From Candidatus Brocadiaceae bacterium (GTDB lineage Bacteria > Planctomycetota > Brocadiia > Brocadiales > Bathyanammoxibiaceae), in contig JASEHG010000130.1 of assembly GCA_030018855.1 (NCBI GenBank), positions 1 to 5,581 of the forward strand: 5,581 nucleotides of DNA, read 5' to 3'. Below the pieces are notes generated by a model. That model made no database searches. It saw nothing but the letters and a program-made list of their open reading frames with translations, and was not told where the DNA came from. The position numbers were made by a program, and so were the translations under genes. Shown piece after piece: positions 1-5,521 of the stretch (the first letter of the stretch is position 1; every line of letters begins with the position of its first letter).

Positions 1-11
1 TTTATTGACAT
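1..11 (-). CDS. possible start of a further gene, cut by the window edge
   Basis: An ATG on the minus strand at 11-9 is followed by TCA ATA and then the window ends, so only Met-Ser-Ile can be read. It is proposed because a good Shine-Dalgarno sequence, GGAGGGG (27-21), sits 9 nt upstream, and a promoter-like pair lies further upstream (53-82). The gap of more than 220 bp from the cytochrome c gene suggests a separate unit rather than a continuation of the operon. No product can be named from three residues; a chance ATG remains possible. Confidence 0.25.
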
Positions 12-20
12 CCCGAAACT

Positions 21-27
21 CCCCTCC
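21..27 (-). promoter_or_regulatory. candidate ribosome binding site for the left-edge gene
   Basis: GGAGGGG on the minus strand, 9 nt before the ATG at 11-9. It is a strong match to the anti-Shine-Dalgarno complement at a workable spacing, and is the main support for a gene starting at the left edge. Confidence 0.3.
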
Positions 28-52
28 GTTAAATTGACTCTTTAAAGGATGC

Positions 53-82
53 ATTCTACAGCAAAAGAGAGTCTCAGGGCAA
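53..82 (-). promoter_or_regulatory. possible sigma-70-like promoter for the left-edge gene
   Basis: Read on the minus strand there is TTGCCC (82-77, four of six matches to TTGACA), an 18-nt spacer, then TAGAAT (58-53, five of six matches to TATAAT). It lies 41 nt upstream of the putative ATG at 11 and downstream of the cytochrome operon. Such pairs arise by chance, and the consensus of this organism is unknown, so this is only a candidate. Confidence 0.22.
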
Positions 83-160
83 AGGCTTTTTGGGATAGAG
101 CAGGATAGGGATGATTGTAGACATGTTAGAAGTTAGGGGTAAGCAGGAACCGAATTGGAA

Positions 161-197
161 ATTGCAGATTGTAAATTTTAAATTCCCAATTTGCAAT
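161..197. repeat. AT-rich inverted repeat in the operon 3' flank
   Basis: ATTGCAGATTG (161-171) and CAATTTGCAAT (187-197) are inverted copies matching at 10 of 11 positions, separated by 15 nt of A/T-rich sequence. It stands out from the GC-balanced genes around it. Its arms are too AT-rich, and lack a following T-tract on the minus strand, to be a convincing intrinsic terminator. It resembles the dispersed AT-rich intergenic repeats of some environmental bacterial genomes (inference). Confidence 0.5.
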
Positions 198-207
198 GCT
201 GGTTATT

Positions 208-231
208 CCCCTATCCCCTACCCCTGTCCCC
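208..231 (-). other. four-tract G-quadruplex motif after the last operon gene
   Basis: On the minus (transcript) strand four GGGG runs are separated by ACA, TA and ATA: tracts 231-228, 224-221, 218-215 and 211-208. This meets the standard G-quadruplex pattern with short loops. It begins 6 nt after the TAA stop of the monohaem cytochrome c gene, so it would be in the 3' untranslated RNA, where it could affect 3'-end stability or termination. Function is inferred. Confidence 0.5.
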
Positions 232-237
232 TTGCCT

Positions 238-681
238 TTAGAGGGTATGGAGATAGGCAACAATTGATCTCGTGTGCTCTTCCCCAAGGGTCTTTCCCCA
301 GGGTGGGCACAAGGGAGTACCCCCTACGCTGGCTGAGCCATTTGAGATGACGTTAAAGAGGTGTTCGTCCCCTTTCTTCTTGACCGCGGCAAGGTCGGCT
401 GGTCTCGGGTGCAGGTTAAACGCATTAAAGCCATCACCAGCCCCCCTCTCCCCATGACACACCGTGCAATACGCCTCGTAGTATTGTCTACCTACTAACT
501 CTATGTTGCTCAGCCCATTAGTTGCCTTTTCCAGGGCACTCCTCAGGGGGTCCGGGTGTTCCTCTGGCAATGCAGCCCTCTTTATCTCTACCGGAGAAAA
601 GACCTTCATACCCCATAGGAAGGCACCTACGGATATTCCAAAGGTCACGGACAAGAAGACCACCATAGGGATTATGGACAT
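238..681 (-). CDS. membrane-anchored monohaem cytochrome c with Cys at the distal-ligand position
   Basis: A 147-residue class I cytochrome c, last gene of the operon, likely an electron carrier subunit of the Rieske/cytochrome b complex on the periplasmic side. Residues about 3-26 form one hydrophobic segment (uncleaved anchor or signal). The haem site is C72-T-V-C75-H76, followed by the family's HGERGAGDG stretch. The C-terminal part reads GTPLCPPWGKTL where relatives usually have GTPLMPPWG, so Cys125 (TGC, 309-307) replaces the distal Met. The final helix (SIVAYLHTL) is normal, so the protein looks intact. ATG at 681 is chosen because AAGGAGG (693-687) lies 5 nt upstream and the start falls one base after the previous stop. 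In-frame GTG (696) and TTG (702) would add 5 or 7 residues. The octahaem gene directly upstream suggests translational coupling. Confidence 0.9.
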   Translation of the reverse strand: MSIIPMVVFLSVTFGISVGAFLWGMKVFSPVEIKRAALPEEHPDPLRSALEKATNGLSNIELVGRQYYEAYCTVCHGERGAGDGFNAFNLHPRPADLAAVKKKGDEHLFNVISNGSASVGGTPLCPPWGKTLGEEHTRSIVAYLHTL

Positions 682-682
682 C

Positions 683-2938
683 CTATCCTCCTTCACGCCC
701 AACCCCTCCTTGGTGGTGCTCGCTCACCTTCTCTACGCGCCCTTTGTCTTTGAGCGTCATCAGATAGGCAGTAAGTTCTCTGGCCTCCTGGTCGGTAAGG
801 CCATAATCGGGCTGTATAGCCCAGGGTTTGTAACGCTGTGGGTCTTTCAGGAAGGCATACGTCCAGCCCGCCGTCAACCTATCCCCCACTTTATCTAATG
901 TAGCTCCTACGAAACCACCCCTGCCCTCCACGATATGACACGCCCTACAACCCTTTTTTATGAACAGACCCTTCCCCCTCTGGGCCTCCTCTTCCGTAAG
1001 GGATGAACCCAGGGTTGGGGAGATGGAGTTGTCCAAACTCACCGTCTTAAAGAACTCCGTAAAGAATTTTGGCTCTTCAGGTTCCATCTTCAGATTCAAC
1101 ATCCTCTCCTTGAGTATGGGCCTGAGACTATAGGGCATGTCAAAATAGTGTCTTAGCCAATCCTCCTGGACTTGAGAGCCTTCCATATCCAGCGGGTGGG
1201 TAGATACCCAGCCGCCTTTGCCAAATACCACATGGCAACTGCGGCAACGATACCTGTCTACCAGCCTCCCAAACTCTCCGGGAGGTTCCGGATATTCTTT
1301 CACCGTCTGGGCCTCTACCCCCTGGACGCCTCCGTATGGCAGAGGATAGGGCGGTCTTGGGTAGCGGCTGGACTTCTCCTCCACCAGATACTTTGGAGGT
1401 ATCTTGTCACCAGTATCGCTCAGCAGGGCCAGGGCAACCAGGGCCGCCTCGGTCTCCGTGAGGGAGAAGTGGGGCATCTTGCCCTCCGGGGCTAGGTCTC
1501 TGGGGTTCAAGAGCCTCATGTATACCCAGTTCCCTACATAGGGTTCTATCTTGAACCTGTCTATCTTCCCCCAATCCAGGGTCTCCTCGTCCATCTGTGC
1601 GAACTTCTCCAGGGGTCGGCCTGTCTTACCCTCGCGCTCCATACCGGAGCGGGGATGACAACCAGCACACCCCTTGTCCGAAAATAGTTTTTCCCCCCTG
1701 GTCATCCGTTCCTCAGTGGAGAGTTTAAGGGACTCCTCAGCCTCCTGGAAGCCCTCCGGAGGCGTCAGCTGGTCTGCCCCAAACTCCTCCCAGAGGTGGT
1801 CTACCACGTCTACTGCCTGCTCCTTGGAGAAGTCAAGCTGGGGCATCTTGGTCTTGGGGTTAAAGTAATGGGTCTTTATTAGCCAGTTGTAGGCCCACTT
1901 GCGGCTTACTTTGGTAGTAATCTGTTCCAACTCCGGCCCTATATAACCACCTTTGCCCTCAACGGTATGGCAAGTAACGCAACGTATCTCTCGGAAGAGC
2001 AACCCGCCCCTCTCCGGGTTCCCTCCTGAAGGGGGTTCTTCCAGGGACTGCTCGTCCTTAGAACTCATCAGGAACTCCGCCAGGCAGAGGATGTCTTCCT
2101 TGGTAAGATCAAACCGTGGCATCCTGGACCTTACTAGCCCCTCACCAGTCACAGGGGCGTACTCTCTGGGGTCGTTGAGCCAGTGGAGGAGCCAGGCCCT
2201 ATCCACCTTGCTGCCCAGTCTGTCCAGGGTAGGGGCTATCTTCTCCAGGTCTTCGTAGAGACGTATCTGATGGCAACCATAACAGCCCGCCTTCTCTATT
2301 AACCCCCTTCCCTTGGTGAGTAACGGGGCATAGGGGACGTCTTTGGTTAGGTGACACTTCCCGCAAGAGGACTGCAGGAGGTATTTGGTCTGCACCCCCC
2401 TCGGCCAGGGCCTCTCCCGTTCACTGCCATGGATCCTGATGGCCTTATGGGCGGCCTGCATGTAATCCGTAGAAAGCCCCTGCCCCTCGTGACAGATGGT
2501 ACAGCCAAAATCCTGTACCTCGTGCCAATCAAGGAACGCCCCGGGATGACCACCGTAGGGTTGGGGCTGACCCATCATCCCCTTGTCCTCTACGGTAAAA
2601 TGGCAGGTAGTACAGCGGTCAACCTTTTTAAATTGCTCTAATTGTATCTGCTGTATCTGTCTAGGTGTAGCCTTCACCTGGGCATAGACCATGCTAAGCA
2701 CCCTCCGCCTCTCCTCCAGCCTCTTCTTCTGCTCGCCCTCTGCACGGCTAGCCTCAGAGGCCAGGGCATCCATCCGGGACTCCAGCGACTTCAGCTGGAG
2801 GCGTTTAGCAATGGCCTGATGGTCTTTCCATACCCTAAGATATTCATGTATAAATAAGACGCCTATGGACAGCACCAGGGCCGTCCCCACCCCGGCAAAC
2901 CAGACGTAATTAGCAAAACTCATTGATGAACGTCCCAT
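683..2938 (-). CDS. membrane-anchored octahaem cytochrome c of the quinol-oxidising complex
   Basis: A 751-residue protein that probably takes electrons from the Rieske subunit and passes them along a chain of haems outside the cytoplasmic membrane, in place of cytochrome c1 or f. Residues about 9-31 are a membrane anchor; about 40-90 are Lys/Glu/Arg-rich helix, probably a coiled-coil stalk. Eight CxxCH sites start at C109, C146, C192, C219, C320, C424, C565 and C664. The first three lie in a region with extra histidines (H131, H139, H164, H170), possible second ligands. The last five head repeated cytochrome c domains of roughly 80-125 residues with a KMP-like distal Met: M273, M365, M488 and probably M613. 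In the last domain Gln709 (CAG, 814-812) takes that place. A Pro/Tyr-rich linker covers about 512-555. ATG 2938 follows a weak AGGTAG; ATG 2923 (Met6) is an alternative. The gene is 40 nt from subunit IV. Confidence 0.92.
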   Translation of the reverse strand: MGRSSMSFANYVWFAGVGTALVLSIGVLFIHEYLRVWKDHQAIAKRLQLKSLESRMDALASEASRAEGEQKKRLEERRRVLSMVYAQVKATPRQIQQIQLEQFKKVDRCTTCHFTVEDKGMMGQPQPYGGHPGAFLDWHEVQDFGCTICHEGQGLSTDYMQAAHKAIRIHGSERERPWPRGVQTKYLLQSSCGKCHLTKDVPYAPLLTKGRGLIEKAGCYGCHQIRLYEDLEKIAPTLDRLGSKVDRAWLLHWLNDPREYAPVTGEGLVRSRMPRFDLTKEDILCLAEFLMSSKDEQSLEEPPSGGNPERGGLLFREIRCVTCHTVEGKGGYIGPELEQITTKVSRKWAYNWLIKTHYFNPKTKMPQLDFSKEQAVDVVDHLWEEFGADQLTPPEGFQEAEESLKLSTEERMTRGEKLFSDKGCAGCHPRSGMEREGKTGRPLEKFAQMDEETLDWGKIDRFKIEPYVGNWVYMRLLNPRDLAPEGKMPHFSLTETEAALVALALLSDTGDKIPPKYLVEEKSSRYPRPPYPLPYGGVQGVEAQTVKEYPEPPGEFGRLVDRYRCRSCHVVFGKGGWVSTHPLDMEGSQVQEDWLRHYFDMPYSLRPILKERMLNLKMEPEEPKFFTEFFKTVSLDNSISPTLGSSLTEEEAQRGKGLFIKKGCRACHIVEGRGGFVGATLDKVGDRLTAGWTYAFLKDPQRYKPWAIQPDYGLTDQEARELTAYLMTLKDKGRVEKVSEHHQGGVGREGG
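687..693 (-). promoter_or_regulatory. strong ribosome binding site that decides the cytochrome c start
   Basis: AAGGAGG on the minus strand, a full match to the anti-Shine-Dalgarno sequence, lies 5 nt before ATG 681 and inside the last codons of the octahaem gene, whose TAG is at 685-683. A second AAGGAGG at 711-705 sits 8 nt before an in-frame GTG (696) and only 2 nt before the TTG at 702. The tandem sites could also simply reflect Gly-Gly codons at the end of the upstream protein. Confidence 0.65.
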
Positions 2939-2978
2939 GTCTACCTATTACCTGTGCCTTATCTCTCTTATTAGACCT

Positions 2979-3788
2979 TCAGATGCTAAACCACGGGGTC
3001 TGTATAATGTATTTGATGCTGAATAACAACCGGAGGGGTATCTTGGCAAGAAACCCAAACATACAGAGCACAAAAAACATGGTGACAAAATACCTGGTAG
3101 GTCCCAGAGTTTGGTAGAACCTTCTGATAAAGATTATGGGAAGCCCCATGCCCAGGCCGAAGTAGACCGCTATCGCAGTTACCCCTATGTATAGAGGAAA
3201 GACAAGCCCGCCGGGAGAGAGTAACGGCTTATGCACGTCCCATGATTCCCAGGGCATGTATACCAGCCAGGCAGGCCCGCGGAACAAGTAACCGAATATT
3301 ATAAGTGCAAACCAGGCAAATATCCCTATGCTGAATATGGTCACGGCGAATGGCCTGTGCTTTATCCCTGACCAACCACCTGCCCCCCTTGGATTCCTAT
3401 CTACATAGGGTAGAACACAAAGACCTATTATTATTAATGTTGGGGCCACTACCCCGGCAATCCACGGGTCAAAGTACACCAGCATCTCCTGGAGGCCACA
3501 AAAGTACCACGGGGCCTTGGAGGGGTTAGGGGTCTTGCTGGGATTGGCCTCTTCCTCCAGGGGGGCATTGAGGACTATTGAGACTATTATAAGTAATAGA
3601 CTCATCAACATCAGGGCGATGAATTCCTTTAATACCAGGTGCGGGAAAGAGAGGAGCTTATCAGGCTCTGGCCCTTCTTCTTCCACTTCCCTTCCCTTGG
3701 CCGAGAGGGCCTCCAGCCTGGCCTTTGCCGATGGTACCCCTGTCTCCCTGGGGGCTACCTTTTTTGACTTAGTCTTCAACTCTTGCAT
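2979..3788 (-). CDS. petD: cytochrome b C-terminal half (subunit IV-like)
   Basis: A 269-residue membrane protein corresponding to the C-terminal half of cytochrome b, which helps form the quinol oxidation site. Residues 1-45 are a charged extension, probably cytoplasmic. Membrane segments are at about 53-74, 108-128, 147-170, 195-222 and 231-257, two more than the three of b6f subunit IV (about 160 residues). The quinol-site loop reads A92-P93-W94-Y95 within KAPWYFCGLQE, so the Glu of the canonical PEWY motif is absent, as in several menaquinol-linked lineages. GVVAPTLII and LPYVDRNP in the next helix are typical of the family. Unlike Bacillus QcrC there is no fused haem c domain. The ATG has TGGAGAG just upstream, and the gene begins 31 nt after the cytochrome b stop. 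The symbol follows b6f naming. Confidence 0.92.
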   Translation of the reverse strand: MQELKTKSKKVAPRETGVPSAKARLEALSAKGREVEEEGPEPDKLLSFPHLVLKEFIALMLMSLLLIIVSIVLNAPLEEEANPSKTPNPSKAPWYFCGLQEMLVYFDPWIAGVVAPTLIIIGLCVLPYVDRNPRGAGGWSGIKHRPFAVTIFSIGIFAWFALIIFGYLFRGPAWLVYMPWESWDVHKPLLSPGGLVFPLYIGVTAIAVYFGLGMGLPIIFIRRFYQTLGPTRYFVTMFFVLCMFGFLAKIPLRLLFSIKYIIQTPWFSI

Positions 3789-3819
3789 GCTCTCCAGTTT
3801 ACCCCATCTCTCTCAATTA

Positions 3820-4584
3820 CTACAACGGCCCAGATATGCCCCCATCCTTTCTTATCCTCCAGAAATGTACACCCATGAGTCCAGCCGCTGATAAGGGCAG
3901 GAATATGCAATGTAGTACATAAAACCTTAAGAGGGTATTTCCACTTATATCCTCTGAACCCCTGAGATAAAAGCAGATGTCGGTATTAGCCGGTAATACG
4001 GCAAAAGGTCCCTCTGCCCCTATTATGGGTGTAGACTTGGCCATATTAGTGCCAACAGTTACCGCCCAATAGGCCAACTGATCCCATGGCAACAGGTACC
4101 CGGTAAAGCTCAAGAGCAGTGTAATCACCAATAATTGTACCCCTATAACCCAGTTGAATTCCCTGGGGGGTTTATAAGAACCCGTGTAAAAGACCCGGCA
4201 CATGTGGAGGATAACGGAGAGTACCATGAGGTGGGCGGCCCAACGGTGCATATTCCTCAGGAAGAGTCCAAAGGTCACCGTAAACTCCAGGTCCTTCATG
4301 TCCTGGTAGGCATATTCCAGGGTGGGCCTGTAATAGTACATCAATAGCAGACCGGTGATGGTCTCTATCACAAACATAAACAACGTTACCCCACCCAGGC
4401 AGAAGGTGTATCTGATTTTGAGGGCGTGGGTCTTTACTTTAATGGGGTGAAGATGGAGGAGGAGGGTGTTTATACTGGTTAAGACCCTGTTCCTCTCTGT
4501 GGTGGGCCAGCCCTGGCGGAATATGGAACGCCAGACCTGTGTGTGGACTACCTTATCTTTTGCTCTCTTTAATTTTTCTTCCAT
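3820..4584 (-). CDS. petB: cytochrome b, b6-like N-terminal half carrying both b haems
   Basis: A 254-residue cytochrome b of b6 size with four membrane helices (about 60-84, 112-134, 145-165, 222-245). Helix B has H113 and H127, within NMHRWAAHLMV and LHMCRVF; helix D has H225 and H240. These pair as ligands for the two b haems, and the 14-residue gap between H225 and H240 is that of b6f rather than bc1. Cys62, in YTFCLGG, aligns with the Cys of cytochrome b6 that binds haem ci covalently on the cytoplasmic side, so an extra haem is likely. TGYLLPWDQLAYWAV is the conserved quinol-site helix, and the protein ends in RKDGGISGPL as b6 proteins do. About 45 hydrophilic N-terminal residues precede helix A. 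ATG 4584 lacks a clear Shine-Dalgarno sequence (CCGGGG abuts it). The 191-nt gap upstream is filled by palindromes. Confidence 0.95.
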   Translation of the reverse strand: MEEKLKRAKDKVVHTQVWRSIFRQGWPTTERNRVLTSINTLLLHLHPIKVKTHALKIRYTFCLGGVTLFMFVIETITGLLLMYYYRPTLEYAYQDMKDLEFTVTFGLFLRNMHRWAAHLMVLSVILHMCRVFYTGSYKPPREFNWVIGVQLLVITLLLSFTGYLLPWDQLAYWAVTVGTNMAKSTPIIGAEGPFAVLPANTDICFYLRGSEDISGNTLLRFYVLHCIFLPLSAAGLMGVHFWRIRKDGGISGPL

Positions 4585-4621
4585 CCCCGGCCCATTTTTC
4601 TATCCCTAAACCTAAACAAAC

Positions 4622-4708
4622 GTCAATGTCATTCTGAGGTGCCGAAGGCACCGAAGAATCTCAGCTAAATAACGAGATTCTTCGCTTCGCTCAGAATGAC
4701 ACATTGAC
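4622..4708. repeat. 87-bp branched palindromic repeat inside the operon
   Basis: Outer arms GTCAATG (4622-4628) and CATTGAC (4702-4708) are inverted copies, as are TCATTCTGAG (4629-4638) with CTCAGAATGA (4690-4699) and GAAGAATCTC (4653-4662) with GAGATTCTTC (4674-4683). Between the last two pairs, one side has six bases (GCTTCG, 4684-4689) and the other an extra self-folding hairpin, GGTGCC-GAA-GGCACC (4638-4652). RNA from either strand could therefore fold into a long stem with a side branch. Elements with these arms are common dispersed intergenic repeats in many environmental bacterial genomes (from memory, not searched). It lacks an ORF, clear target-site duplications and a T-tract. Confidence 0.8.
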
Positions 4709-4721
4709 TACGATTCTCGCC

Positions 4722-4747
4722 CCGCCCGAGGCGTCCTCCCGAGGCGG
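4722..4747. repeat. GC-rich hairpin downstream of the Rieske gene
   Basis: CCGCC (4722-4726) pairs with GGCGG (4743-4747), with an inner GAGG/CCTC stem around a three-base loop. The segment also holds a direct repeat of CCCGAGGC. It lies 28 nt after the Rieske stop. No T-tract follows on the minus strand, so it may act in RNA processing or stability rather than as an intrinsic terminator. Confidence 0.4.
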
Positions 4748-4775
4748 ACTTTCAGGATTTTCAACAAGCCACAAC

Positions 4776-5330
4776 CTAAACTGGTAAAATAAACTTGCCC
4801 TTTTCTCTTACGCCAATCCTATCTTCCTTAACGGACTTGTCCACTACAATCTGGCCATCGGGAGATAGGCTTACCCCCACCCTCCAGAGGGGTCTGGGGG
4901 CGGGACCACCCACTACGTCGCCCTCCAGGTTGTAGTTAGAACCGTGGCAGGGGCATTTAAAGAGTTGTTCTTCCGGTATCCACCTTGTGGTGCAGCCCAG
5001 GTGTCTGCACACAGCCAGGAAGGCATACAACCCCTCCTTTTGCCTTACCAGCCACACCCTCTGCTCGGCCATCCACCTGCCGCTGACCTCACCCAGCGGG
5101 TATTCCTCCGGATAGCCCGCCTTGAACCTCATGGCTGGACCAAAAAGGACCTTAGGCTTATAAAAATCTATGAAGGTCAGCAGGGTAGTAATACCGGCTA
5201 CAAACAAAAACCCTGCCCAGCCTATTATCAGCAGTAACCACCGCCTGGACAGGAAGTCCATGACGGTGATAACACCCCTTTTCTCCCTGTCAGACTCCCT
5301 GACCGGACGGCCTCTCATCCTTAGCTTCAA
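4776..5330 (-). CDS. petC: Rieske 2Fe-2S protein of the cytochrome b complex
   Basis: A 184-residue Rieske protein that takes the first electron from quinol and delivers it to the c-type cytochromes. The cluster motifs are C108-R-H110-L-G-C113 and C126-P-C128-H129-G-S. C108, H110, C126 and H129 would bind the cluster; C113 and C128 would form the stabilising disulfide. Ser131 and Tyr133, which hydrogen-bond the cluster in high-potential Rieske proteins, are both present. Residues about 31-55 form the membrane anchor, preceded by S28-R29-R30-W-L-L-L, a good twin-arginine (Tat) export motif. The GGPAPRPL loop near 141-148 is typical. TTG 5330 is kept as the start because GAGGTGG (5344-5338) lies 7 nt upstream. 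ATG 5318 and ATG 5261 are alternatives; the last gives a 161-residue form with a conventional short Tat n-region. The gene is first in the cytochrome b operon. Confidence 0.95.
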   Translation of the reverse strand: MKLRMRGRPVRESDREKRGVITVMDFLSRRWLLLIIGWAGFLFVAGITTLLTFIDFYKPKVLFGPAMRFKAGYPEEYPLGEVSGRWMAEQRVWLVRQKEGLYAFLAVCRHLGCTTRWIPEEQLFKCPCHGSNYNLEGDVVGGPAPRPLWRVGVSLSPDGQIVVDKSVKEDRIGVREKGKFILPV

Positions 5331-5337
5331 CGTCTCA

Positions 5338-5344
5338 CCACCTC
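5338..5344 (-). promoter_or_regulatory. ribosome binding site supporting the TTG start of the Rieske gene
   Basis: GAGGTGG on the minus strand, 7 nt before TTG 5330. It favours the TTG over ATG 5318, which has only AAGG abutting it. ATG 5261 has AAGGGG about 13 nt upstream and is not excluded. Confidence 0.45.
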
Positions 5345-5381
5345 AAATGTCGTTGCGATTTGTAAATGCCCCTGATGTTCC

Positions 5382-5488
5382 CCCCTCCCTTGAGGGGAGG
5401 GGGGGAGGGTGGTTTTTCCCCTCTATTAAGAGGGGATTAAGGGGTGTGTTCACCCCCACCCTTCCCTCCCCCATCAAGGGGGAGGGAA
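5382..5488. repeat. cluster of four G/C-run hairpins upstream of the operon
   Basis: Four inverted repeats follow one another: CCCTCCC/GGGAGGG near 5383-5401; CCCCTCT-ATTA-AGAGGGG (5418-5435), a perfect 7-bp stem; GGGGTG-TGTT-CACCCC (5441-5456); and TTCCCTCCCCC with GGGGGAGGGAA (5462-5488), a perfect 11-bp stem with a 5-base loop. They fill most of the gap between the upstream gene and the Rieske gene. This looks like a composite of a dispersed palindromic intergenic repeat. None has a T-tract on the minus strand, so read-through from the upstream gene is possible. No convincing promoter was found in this gap. Confidence 0.7.
5453..5472 (-). other. G-quadruplex motif overlapping the longest hairpin
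   Basis: On the minus strand there are G-runs of 5, 3, 3 and 5 (5472-5468, 5466-5464, 5461-5459, 5457-5453) with loops A, AA and T. The first two runs are also the 3' arm of the 11-bp hairpin at 5462-5488, so in RNA the hairpin and the quadruplex cannot both form. The motif lies in the presumed leader of the Rieske mRNA. Confidence 0.45.
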
Positions 5489-5521
5489 ATGGAGTTGCTT
5501 CGCTTCTTCAGAGACCTCTCC

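Noticed and set aside
503..898. Plus-strand open frame of 131 codons
   Set aside because: It lies opposite the octahaem and monohaem cytochrome genes, has no recognisable motif, and its composition is that of an antisense shadow.
2351..2641. Plus-strand open frame of 96 codons, and similar ones at 1172-1495 and 1953-2258
   Set aside because: All are antisense to the haem-binding region of the octahaem gene, whose eight CxxCH sites fix the true frame.
4622..4708. Rho-independent terminator between the Rieske and cytochrome b genes
   Set aside because: No T-tract follows on the minus strand, the stem is long and branched, and termination there would cut off cytochrome b.
4618..4712. Target-site duplication around the branched palindrome
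   Set aside because: The flanking bases (AAAC and TACG next to the GTCAATG/CATTGAC ends) do not form a convincing direct repeat.
5382..5488. CRISPR-like array
   Set aside because: The repeated units are inverted hairpins of different length and sequence, without regular spacers or a repeated unit of constant size.
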